Source: Spirochaetales bacterium UBA4629 (GTDB taxonomy: Bacteria > Spirochaetota > Spirochaetia > Sphaerochaetales > Sphaerochaetaceae). From it: DNA of 9,103 nucleotides. Under the pieces are notes generated by a model, which did no database searches, was not told the DNA's origin, and worked only from the letters and a program-made list of their open reading frames with translations. The stretch lies in assembly GCA_002406055.1 (NCBI GenBank), contig DHMZ01000027.1, positions 1 through 9,103 on the forward strand, given 5' to 3'. Both the position numbers and the translations under genes were made by a program. The stretch's first letter is position 1. Each line of letters begins with the position of its first letter. Shown piece by piece: positions 1 to 6,095 of this stretch.

Positions 1-132
1 GTTGCGATATTTTTTGATAGTTAATAATAGTAAAATGTAAAATTTTTAGGATATAAATACATATAATACAAATAATTAGAACAAGTTTGTGATAAAAAAA
101 GCAGTTAATCTGTAAAAAATTCTGTAATATTA

Positions 133-161
133 TTGAATAAAAATACATAAAACTGTATATT
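133..161 (+). promoter_or_regulatory. Probable sigma-70 promoter of livK
   Basis: TTGAAT at 133-138 matches four of six bases of the -35 consensus. A 17-base spacer follows, then TATATT at 156-161, which matches five of six -10 bases. The predicted transcription start is near 168, giving a leader of about 34 bases before the livK ATG at 202. A second perfect TATAAT lies at 175-180 but has no -35 partner, and its transcript would begin almost on the ribosome site. The flanking sequence from 1 to 130 is very AT-rich and could help as an UP-like element. I see no gene or structured RNA there. Confidence 0.5.
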
Positions 162-169
162 GTGCACAA
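160..169. promoter_or_regulatory. Perfect palindrome TTGTGCACAA, candidate operator
   Basis: This 10-bp perfect palindrome sits at the end of the predicted -10 box and over the predicted start site of livK, a position where a bound repressor would block transcription. A second dyad, AGATT-TTAT-AATCT (169-182), follows at once and covers the alternative TATAAT. No regulator gene is visible in the window, so the cognate protein is unknown. Confidence 0.35.
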
Positions 170-201
170 GATTTTATAATCTAATTAGGAGTCTATTAAT
201 T

Positions 202-1359
202 ATGAAGAAGTTTCTTGCGGTAATGTTAGTAGCTTTTGTTGCTGTATCATTCTGTTTTGCTGGTGGTAGCAGCGAAAGTGCAAGTAGTGAAATCAAAATA
301 GGATTTATCGGACCACTCACAGGTGACTATGCAAATTATGGTACACTTTGTAAGCAGGCTGTAGAGATGGCTATTGAAGAAGCAAATAGTAAGGGTGGTG
401 TTAACGGGACACAGATCAAGCTTTATGCTGAAGATAGTGAAGGAGACCCGCAGAAAGCTCTTGCAGCTATGGAAAAGCTTAGCTCTTCTGATAAGGTTTG
501 TGCCATTGTTGGTCCAGTTTTAACAGGTGAAGCATTCTCTGTTGCAGAGAGAGCACAGGCAGAAGGATTGCTTATTATAACTCCATCTGCTTCTCACAAA
601 GATATTACAAGTATTGGAGACTATGTATATAGGACAACTCCTTCTGATGGCCTTCAGGGTGAAGTTGCTGGAAAGTACTTTGCTGAGGTTCTTGGTTATA
701 AGAAGATTTCTGTTCTTTATGCAAAGAACGATTATAGCCAGGGCTTGTACGAAAGCATGAAAGCATCATTTGAGCAGGATGGTGGTCAGATTGTTGCCAC
801 TGAAACATTTATGGTTGGTGATAAGGACTTTAAGACACAGCTCACAAAACTAAAGAATACAGATTGTGAAGCTATCTATATCCCAGACTACACAGCAGAA
901 ATGGCACAGATTCTCGAGCAGGCTGCACAGCTTGGTATTGATAAGCCATTCCTTTCTTGTGATGGATTCTTAAATGAAGAAATTTATGACCTTGCAGGGG
1001 ACTATACAGATGGTGTTATCTACACAGCTAGTGCTCAGGTTGAGGAGTCTAACCTCGCTAAGGAATTCAAGGAGAATTACACAGCAAAGTGGGGCATTGG
1101 TCCTGATTCATTTGCAACAAATGCATATGATGCAACAAATATTCTTCTCTCTGTAATTGCTAAGGTCGGCACTGATAGAACTGCAATTAAGAATGGAATG
1201 AAAGAAGTCAAAGATTTTGTTGGTGTAAATGGAATCATTAACTTTGATGAGAAGGGTGACCTTGTTGCTTATCAGGGTATATACAAAGTAGAAGGAAAGA
1301 CACCTGTCTACATTGGAGCATTCCAGGTCGTCGATGGAAAGGTTGTTCAGGTTAACTAA
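202..1359 (+). CDS. livK: Branched-chain amino acid ABC transporter, substrate-binding protein
   Basis: This 385-residue periplasmic binding protein of the LivJ/LivK family (Peripla_BP_6 type) would capture leucine, isoleucine, valine or a related amino acid and deliver it to LivHM. Residues 1-20 form a signal peptide with a basic start and a hydrophobic core, ending Phe-Ala before Gly-Gly-Ser-Ser-Glu. Family landmarks are the first strand KIGFIGPLTGDYANYG (32-47), the GGVNG turn (65-69), the ligand-contact stretch TPSAS (127-131), the VYRTTPSD block (142-149) and AYDA (308-311). The length is normal for the family. I chose ATG 202 because AGGAG lies at 187-191 and the signal peptide then begins Met-Lys-Lys. 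The upstream in-frame start at 160 would lie above the predicted transcription start. The gene opens the liv operon and is followed by a terminator-like hairpin. The exact substrate is inferred; related proteins also bind amides, urea or aromatic compounds. Confidence 0.93.
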   Translation: MKKFLAVMLVAFVAVSFCFAGGSSESASSEIKIGFIGPLTGDYANYGTLCKQAVEMAIEEANSKGGVNGTQIKLYAEDSEGDPQKALAAMEKLSSSDKVCAIVGPVLTGEAFSVAERAQAEGLLIITPSASHKDITSIGDYVYRTTPSDGLQGEVAGKYFAEVLGYKKISVLYAKNDYSQGLYESMKASFEQDGGQIVATETFMVGDKDFKTQLTKLKNTDCEAIYIPDYTAEMAQILEQAAQLGIDKPFLSCDGFLNEEIYDLAGDYTDGVIYTASAQVEESNLAKEFKENYTAKWGIGPDSFATNAYDATNILLSVIAKVGTDRTAIKNGMKEVKDFVGVNGIINFDEKGDLVAYQGIYKVEGKTPVYIGAFQVVDGKVVQVN

Positions 1360-1385
1360 AAGGTGAAAAACCTGAAAAAAGGGAG

Positions 1386-1412
1386 AAGCACCGCTTTTTA
1401 ACGGTGCTTTTT
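1386..1412 (+). terminator. Intrinsic terminator/attenuator between livK and livH
   Basis: AAGCACCG (1386-1393) pairs perfectly with CGGTGCTT (1402-1409) around an 8-base loop, and the T run 1408-1412 follows. Its place inside the operon suggests partial read-through, so that the binding protein is made in excess of the membrane parts. No good promoter is seen between it and livH at 1462. Confidence 0.8.
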
Positions 1413-1461
1413 CCGTTAAAATATGTTCTTATATTGGTGAGACGAAATTAGGAGGTCTTAG

Positions 1462-2382
1462 ATGGGGTCTGTTAGTCTGTTTTTTCAGCATCTCATGAAT
1501 GGCCTGACCTTAGGTGGTGTCTATGCTCTTATTGCACTTGGATACACCATGGTCTATGGTATTCTTAAGTTTATTAACTTTGCACATGGTGATATTTTAA
1601 TGGTAGGGGCATATGTTGGGCTTTTTGTCTTTGATGCTCTTAGGGGCTCAAGTGTAATGGGCCCATGGTGGGTTATTTCCTTTTTTATTGCTATGCTTGT
1701 TTCAATGCTTTTCTGTGCTCTTTTAGGTATGGCAATTGAGCGTATTGCTTATAAACCACTCAGAAAGGGAAGTAGATTAGCACCACTTCTTTCGGCAATT
1801 GGAATTTCATTTATACTTTCAAATGGATGTGCTTGGTTATTTGGTACACATTCGAGAAAGTTTGATTATCCTTTTGATAATACTCCAATTAGTGTAGGTG
1901 GTGTTGTTATAACTCCACACCAGATTATGGTTTTAATTGTTGCTGTTGTTATGATGATTGTCTTGAAGCTCTTTGTTGATAAGACAAAGATGGGAAAGGC
2001 CATGAGAGCAACAAGTCTTGATGGTGAGACGGCAAAGCTTATGGGTATAAACAGCGATAAGATTATTTCTCTTACATTTGGTATTGGTAGTGCGCTTGCT
2101 GCTTGTGGTGGAATATTAATTGCTCTTGATTATAAGGTTTATGCAACAATGGGAACTATGATAGGTCTTAAAGCTTTCGTTGCTGCTGTTGTTGGGGGTA
2201 TTGGAAACATTACAGGTGCAATGCTTGGAGGTTTTTTACTTGGACTTTTGGAAACATTTGGTGTTGCAATACTAGGTATCCCACAAGGTTTTAAAGATAC
2301 AATTGCATTTCTTATTCTTATACTTATTCTTCTCGTTAAACCTGAGGGTTTATTGGGAAAGGCTGAAAAGGAGAAGGTCTGA
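1462..2382 (+). CDS. livH: Branched-chain amino acid ABC transporter permease LivH
   Basis: This 306-residue inner-membrane permease (BPD_transp_2 family) forms the translocation pore with LivM. The N-terminal hallmark runs from residue 13 to 52: GGVYALIALGYTMVYG, then FINFAHGDILMVGAY. The cytoplasmic coupling loop that contacts the ATPases is visible at 179-197 (KAMRATSLDGETAKLMGIN). The glycine-rich segment VGGIGNITGAMLGG (244-257) is also typical. Most of the chain is hydrophobic, with several membrane helices. The start at 1462 is fixed by AGGAGG at 1450-1455, six bases upstream. The stop codon overlaps the livM start by one base (TGATG), pointing to translational coupling. Length is normal and no defect is seen. 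Confidence 0.95.
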   Translation: MGSVSLFFQHLMNGLTLGGVYALIALGYTMVYGILKFINFAHGDILMVGAYVGLFVFDALRGSSVMGPWWVISFFIAMLVSMLFCALLGMAIERIAYKPLRKGSRLAPLLSAIGISFILSNGCAWLFGTHSRKFDYPFDNTPISVGGVVITPHQIMVLIVAVVMMIVLKLFVDKTKMGKAMRATSLDGETAKLMGINSDKIISLTFGIGSALAACGGILIALDYKVYATMGTMIGLKAFVAAVVGGIGNITGAMLGGFLLGLLETFGVAILGIPQGFKDTIAFLILILILLVKPEGLLGKAEKEKV

Positions 2383-3302
2383 TGTTAAATTTCTTTCTTC
2401 TTATTTTAATCTATACATGTATCTATGCATTCATGTCACTTGGACAAAACTTGATTACTGGCTACACTGGCATGCTATCTCTTTGTGGAGCAGGCTTTTT
2501 TGCTATCGGTAGCTATACAACAGCAATACTTGTTACAAAGTGTGGTTGGTCTTTTTGGGCGACTCTTCCTGTCGTAGCAATTCTATGTGCTCTCATGGGT
2601 GTTTTAATAGGTTTACCAACTTTAAGACTAAAGGGAGACTATCTTGCTATTGCAACACTTGGTTTTGCCGAAATTGTAAGAAATATCATAAATAACTGGG
2701 ATAGTTTAACAAATGGACCAATGGGAATTCAAAGGATACCTATTATTTCACTTTTTGGTCTAAAAATAAGTCCATACAATAAGTACGCTTTCCTTTTGCT
2801 AGAGGTTATCATGCTTCTCATCTGTTATTTGCTCTTAGAGCGACTTGCTTCAAGTAGAATGGGAAGAGCACTAGAGGCTATAAGAGAAGACGAAATTGCA
2901 TCCTCTTCACTTGGCATAAATGTTACTAAATACAAGGTAGTTTCATTTGCTCTCGGTGCCGCAGTAACTGGTTTTGCAGGTTCTCTTCAGGCAGAATTTG
3001 TTCTTTCAGTTTCTCCTGGTACATATGTATTTATGGTTTCAATTATGGTTCTTTGTACAGTTGTATTGGGTGGTATGGGAAACTTTAAAGCTGTTATCCT
3101 TGGCGCATTTATCATCCAGTTTATCTCTTATTTCCCTCAGTTGGTTGGACTATCAAATGTAATTCCAGCACAGGCAAAGCAGATTATCTTTGGTCTTATT
3201 CTCGTTATTATGATGATTTATAGGCCACAAGGAATTCTTGGTAGAAAGAAGAGAAATAATTCTAAGGCAGAAAAAGCCTATTTCAAGGAGGCTGAGGTAT
3301 GA
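2382..3302 (+). CDS. livM: Branched-chain amino acid ABC transporter permease LivM
   Basis: This is the second membrane subunit, 306 residues, partner of LivH. Family motifs in order are GYTGMLSLCGAGFFAIGSY (27-45), GLPTLRLKGDYLAIATLGF (77-95), the coupling loop GRALEAIREDEIASSSLGIN (161-180) and TVVLGGMGNF (226-235). The N-terminus starts directly in a hydrophobic helix, as in short LivM proteins that lack the extra N-terminal region of the E. coli form. AAAAGGAG at 2366-2373, inside the end of livH, is eight bases from the ATG. The gene ends with an ATGA overlap of four bases with livG. The charged tail (GRKKRNNSKAEKAYFKEAEV) should lie in the cytoplasm. Confidence 0.95.
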   Translation: MLNFFLLILIYTCIYAFMSLGQNLITGYTGMLSLCGAGFFAIGSYTTAILVTKCGWSFWATLPVVAILCALMGVLIGLPTLRLKGDYLAIATLGFAEIVRNIINNWDSLTNGPMGIQRIPIISLFGLKISPYNKYAFLLLEVIMLLICYLLLERLASSRMGRALEAIREDEIASSSLGINVTKYKVVSFALGAAVTGFAGSLQAEFVLSVSPGTYVFMVSIMVLCTVVLGGMGNFKAVILGAFIIQFISYFPQLVGLSNVIPAQAKQIIFGLILVIMMIYRPQGILGRKKRNNSKAEKAYFKEAEV

Positions 3303-4090
3303 GCATGCTTGAAACTAAAGGCCTTACTAGAGAGTTTGGTGGAATTATTGCTGTAAATAAGGTTGATTTCACTGTTGAAAAGAATATGATTACAGGTCTT
3401 ATTGGTCCTAATGGTGCTGGAAAAACAACTCTCTTTAACAACATTACAGGACTTGATACTCCAACTAGTGGAACTGTGACATTTGATGGAAAGGATATTA
3501 CTGGTTTACATGCTAATAAGATTTGTCGTCTTGGTATTGCTAGGACCTTCCAGAATATTAGACTTTTTAAAGATCTAAGCGTTATAGATAATGTAATGGT
3601 TGGTAGGCACTTTCATACAGGCAGCATAAAGAATAGAACAATCCAAGCTATCGCTTCTTTTTTCAATCAGGAAAAAGAGAATAAAGAAGAGTATCGTGAA
3701 GCTATGAAGTGGCTTGAGTTCTTTGGCTTAAGTGATTTAAGAAATGAAGATGCAAAAAATCTTCCTTATGGCTATCAGCGAGAACTTGAAATAGCACGTG
3801 CACTTGCAACAGAGCCAAAGCTTCTTTTCTTGGACGAACCTGCAGCAGGTATGAACCCTCAAGAAACAGAGGCCTTAATGGTTACTATTAGAAGAATAAG
3901 AGATCTTGGCATAACAGTTGTTTTAATTGAACATGATATGAAACTTGTCATGAATATTTGTGACAACATTACAGTATTAAACTATGGGCAGAAGATTGCA
4001 CAAGGTACTCCTAGTGAAATTCAATCTGACCAGAGGGTAATTGAAGCATACCTTGGTACAAGTGAAGACGAGGAGGAAGAAAATGACTAA
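3299..4090 (+). CDS. livG: Branched-chain amino acid ABC transporter ATP-binding protein LivG
   Basis: This 263-residue cytoplasmic ATPase is one of the two that power LivHM. Visible elements are Walker A GPNGAGKTT (36-44), Q-loop TFQNIRLF (Gln85), the signature LPYGYQRELEIARAL (155-169), Walker B LLFLDEP (175-181, Asp179 and catalytic Glu180) and the switch His212 in IEHDM. The departure of the signature from LSGGQ is normal in LivG, whose members read roughly L-x-Y-G-x-Q-R-x-L-E-I-A. The C-terminus is unusually acidic (EDEEEEND). Those codons also encode the AGGAGG ribosome site of livF, so the tail may simply reflect that double use. AAGGAGG at 3285-3291 serves ATG 3299; an in-frame ATG at 3305 is possible but less well spaced. 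Confidence 0.95.
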   Translation: MSMLETKGLTREFGGIIAVNKVDFTVEKNMITGLIGPNGAGKTTLFNNITGLDTPTSGTVTFDGKDITGLHANKICRLGIARTFQNIRLFKDLSVIDNVMVGRHFHTGSIKNRTIQAIASFFNQEKENKEEYREAMKWLEFFGLSDLRNEDAKNLPYGYQRELEIARALATEPKLLFLDEPAAGMNPQETEALMVTIRRIRDLGITVVLIEHDMKLVMNICDNITVLNYGQKIAQGTPSEIQSDQRVIEAYLGTSEDEEEEND

Positions 4091-4829
4091 CAAGGAAATT
4101 TTGAAACTTGATAATATCAGTGTTAGTTATGGCAACATTAAGGCTCTAAAAAATGTCTCTATGTCTGTAAATGAGGGAGAGATTGTTGCTTTAATTGGAG
4201 CAAATGGTGCTGGAAAATCTACTCTTTTAAAGGCTATCGTTGGCCAAGAGCCATTAGAGAATGGGTCCATCTACTACGATGGTGAGCTTTTGTATACCGT
4301 TAGTGATAAGCATTATCATGGCATTGCAACATATAATGTTGTTAAAAAAGGTATTGCCTTAGTTCCAGAAGGTCGAAGAGTTTTTGCAGATATGACCGTT
4401 GAAGAGAATCTCGATATGGGAGCTTTTATGTTAACAGATGAAAGCTTAATCAAGAAAAAGAAAGAGGAAATGTTTGACTTCTTCCCAATCTTAGGACAGC
4501 GAAAGAAGCAGAAGTCTCGTTCTCTCTCTGGTGGTGAACAGCAGATGCTTGCTGTAGCAAGAGCCCTTATGATTAGTCCAAGGCTTTTGTTGCTTGACGA
4601 GCCAGGTTTGGGTCTTGCTCCTCTTATTGTCCAAGAAATCTTTAGTAAGCTCAAACTCATTAATAAAGAGAGTAAGGTAACTGTTTTTGTTGTCGAGCAG
4701 AATGCTAGATTAGCTTTAAAGAGTTCTAACGATGGCTATGTTATGGAAAATGGTGTTGTTGTTCTCCATGATGATTCTCGTGCTCTCTTAAAGAATGAGA
4801 AGGTAAGAGCAGCGTACCTTGGAGAATAA
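4083..4829 (+). CDS. livF: Branched-chain amino acid ABC transporter ATP-binding protein LivF
   Basis: This is the second ATPase of the importer, 248 residues from ATG 4083. AGGAGG at 4071-4076 sits six bases upstream, whereas the earlier in-frame ATG at 4041 would add 14 basic residues absent from the family. Motifs are Walker A GANGAGKST (39-47), VPEGRRVFADMTVEENL (94-110, the LivF form of the Q-loop), signature LSGGEQQMLAVARAL (148-162), Walker B LLLLDEP (168-174) and VVEQNA (203-208), where Gln206 stands at the usual switch-His position as in other LivF proteins. The gene overlaps livG by eight bases, so translation is probably coupled and the two subunits are made in equal amounts. Confidence 0.95.
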   Translation: MTNKEILKLDNISVSYGNIKALKNVSMSVNEGEIVALIGANGAGKSTLLKAIVGQEPLENGSIYYDGELLYTVSDKHYHGIATYNVVKKGIALVPEGRRVFADMTVEENLDMGAFMLTDESLIKKKKEEMFDFFPILGQRKKQKSRSLSGGEQQMLAVARALMISPRLLLLDEPGLGLAPLIVQEIFSKLKLINKESKVTVFVVEQNARLALKSSNDGYVMENGVVVLHDDSRALLKNEKVRAAYLGE

Positions 4830-4881
4830 TCTATTTGCGTATAGAGAAAGGGTGTTTTAAACTCAAAGTGGAGGATTAATT

Positions 4882-5529
4882 ATGATTATTGAAAGAAGAA
4901 TGACAAAAGATCCTGTTGTTTGTGCTCCAGATATGTCAATTCAGGATGCAGCAGACTTAATGAAGAGGGAACATGTTCATCGTCTTCCTGTTTTAGATAA
5001 AGGTGGAAAGCTTATTGGCGTAATTTCTGAGAAGGACATTTTAAAAGCAGCACCGTCTCCTGCATCTACTCTTAGTGCATATGAGACTAACTATCTTTTG
5101 GCCAAGCTCACTGTAAAAAAGATTATGAGCCGTAATCCTGTTACAATTAGTAAAGACACAACAGTTGAGGATGCTGCAACTCTTATGATAGACCAGGATC
5201 TCTCTTGTCTTCCTGTCCTTGAAGAAGGAAAGCTTGTTGGTATTGTAAGTAAGAGTGATCTTTTTAAGATGCTAGTCGAGTCTTTTGGAGCAAGAATTCC
5301 TGGAACGACTCTTACTATTCTTGTTAAAGATAGGAAAGGAATTTTGGCTGAAATTATTGGTAAGATAAGTGAAAAACAGTTAGATCTTGTAACTTGTTCA
5401 TGCTTCTCTGGAACTGAGAATTCTAACAGATATATCTATCTTAAGGTCTCTGGTGTAAGTGCTAGTGAACTTGTCGATATTGTAAAGCCATACGCAATCG
5501 AAGTTATGGATGTGAAAGAATCTAAGTAG
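4882..5529 (+). CDS. CBS-domain pair plus ACT domain protein (AcuB-like), probable ligand sensor
   Basis: This soluble 215-residue protein has two CBS motifs and a C-terminal ACT domain. CBS 1 spans about residues 5-56, ending GVISEKDIL. CBS 2 spans about 80-132, starting IMSRNPVTI and ending GIVSKSDLF. The ACT fold spans about 142-210, with TILVKDRKGILAEIIGKI as its first strand and helix. CBS pairs usually bind adenine nucleotides, and ACT domains usually bind amino acids. A protein with both, 52 bases behind livF and with no terminator between, plausibly senses nucleotide state and amino acid supply. The partner it controls is unknown. The domain order matches AcuB-type proteins, but no acetoin genes are nearby, so an acetoin role is not supported. 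GGAGG at 4870-4874 is seven bases from the ATG. A terminator follows, making this the last gene of the liv operon. Confidence 0.85.
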   Translation: MIIERRMTKDPVVCAPDMSIQDAADLMKREHVHRLPVLDKGGKLIGVISEKDILKAAPSPASTLSAYETNYLLAKLTVKKIMSRNPVTISKDTTVEDAATLMIDQDLSCLPVLEEGKLVGIVSKSDLFKMLVESFGARIPGTTLTILVKDRKGILAEIIGKISEKQLDLVTCSCFSGTENSNRYIYLKVSGVSASELVDIVKPYAIEVMDVKESK

Positions 5530-5550
5530 AGAGTAACTCTACGATTAATG

Positions 5551-5584
5551 GGGGTTATCTAGAAAAAACTAGGTAGCCTCTTTT
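5551..5584 (+). terminator. Intrinsic terminator of the liv operon
   Basis: The left arm 5551-5562 (GGGGTTATCTAG) pairs with 5569-5580 (CTAGGTAGCCTC) through 12 pairs, three of them G-U, around a loop of six A. TTTT follows at 5581-5584. The fold and T run favour termination of + strand transcripts. The convergent gene on the - strand stops inside the same element, but in that direction no T run follows. Confidence 0.85.
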
Positions 5585-5918
5585 ATTTTAGATCATAGAG
5601 TGAAATAATGTTTTTTCCTTCTTCTACAAATCTCATTATTTCTTCTGTTATTTTTCCCTCTTTATTATTTGAACACCAGGAAGAAAGTGCTTCAACAAGA
5701 AGAGGTGAACCAGAGAGTTCTGTTATTTCTCTAATATTTTCGGAAAGTGCAAGTATCTCCTCACTATTAAATTTATTCTCTTTGATATAAAGGGCGGTTT
5801 TTTCTATCTCTCTTCTTACTTCTCTTACAATTTCTTCACGGTATCTTTCTTCTGCATAAATATCGCCAGAGAGAGCAATATAGTTAGTTAATGCATTTTT
5901 TAATTTATCTAAGGACAT
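5583..5918 (-). CDS. Small helical hypothetical protein
   Basis: I do not recognise this 111-residue protein. It is charged and predicted to be mostly alpha-helical. It opens with SLDKLKNALTNYIALSG, continues with an Arg/Glu-rich helix (about residues 22-46, EERYREEIVREVRREIEKTA), and ends in two further helices. There is no signal peptide or membrane segment, so it should be cytoplasmic. It lies convergent to the liv operon, its stop codon inside the operon terminator, and divergent from the second importer. No Shine-Dalgarno motif precedes the ATG. A TAAAAT box lies five bases before it on the same strand, so the message may be leaderless. The opposite strand shows only a 60-residue low-complexity frame, which makes this strand the better choice, but the gene is not certain. 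Confidence 0.55.
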   Translation of the reverse strand: MSLDKLKNALTNYIALSGDIYAEERYREEIVREVRREIEKTALYIKENKFNSEEILALSENIREITELSGSPLLVEALSSWCSNNKEGKITEEIMRFVEEGKNIISLYDLK

Positions 5919-5924
5919 AATTGT

Positions 5925-5953
5925 ATTTTAGCAATTAGGTGAAAAAAGATAAA
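5925..5953 (-). promoter_or_regulatory. Possible promoter of the small - strand gene
   Basis: On the - strand, TTTATC, 17 bases, then TAAAAT (5930-5925) precede the ATG at 5918 by only five bases. The -35 box is weak (three of six). If it is used, transcription would begin at or next to the start codon. The region is AT-rich, so chance matches are likely. Confidence 0.25.
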
Positions 5954-6032
5954 TTAAGGCCTATATTGTAAAAAAGAGATAATTTATATACAAAATATCG
6001 TATATTTATACATAAAATATTTATCTACAATA

Positions 6033-6062
6033 TTGACACCCTTATCAATAAGTGTTTATTCT
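6033..6062 (+). promoter_or_regulatory. Promoter of the second ABC importer with embedded dyad
   Basis: A perfect -35 box TTGACA (6033-6038) is followed after 18 bases by TATTCT (6057-6062), which matches four of six -10 bases. The predicted start is near 6069, leaving about 27 untranslated bases before ATG 6096, too short for a T-box or riboswitch. The spacer is filled by an imperfect palindrome, ACCCTTATCAATAAGTGT (6038-6055), whose half-sites match at seven of eight positions. A repressor bound there would mask the promoter. Confidence 0.55.
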
Positions 6063-6095
6063 AGGGACATCAAAAATTGCTTTTGGAGTGTTGTT

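Noticed and set aside
160..201. Upstream in-frame start adding 14 residues to LivK
   Set aside because: It begins at the predicted -10 box, has no ribosome site, and would bury the signal peptide; ATG 202 has AGGAG and a normal signal sequence.
4316..4660. Long antisense frame inside livF
   Set aside because: It lies fully within a well-conserved ATPase gene and its product shows no recognisable domain or ribosome site.
4830..4845. Hairpin TCTAT-TTGCGT-ATAGA after livF as a terminator
   Set aside because: Only five mostly A-T pairs and no T run follow, so it should not separate the CBS-ACT gene from the liv operon.
5608..5790. 60-codon frame on the + strand opposite the small gene
   Set aside because: Its product is a Ser/Leu-rich low-complexity chain without a ribosome site; it looks like the shadow of the - strand gene.
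6033..6095. Upstream TTG start for the second binding protein
   Set aside because: The TTG is the first half of the -35 box TTGACA, and ATG 6096 has a well-placed GGAG and a Met-Lys-Lys signal peptide.
6062..6095. T-box or riboswitch controlling the second importer
   Set aside because: The predicted leader is about 27 bases, and no T-box sequence or terminator fold is present upstream of 6096.
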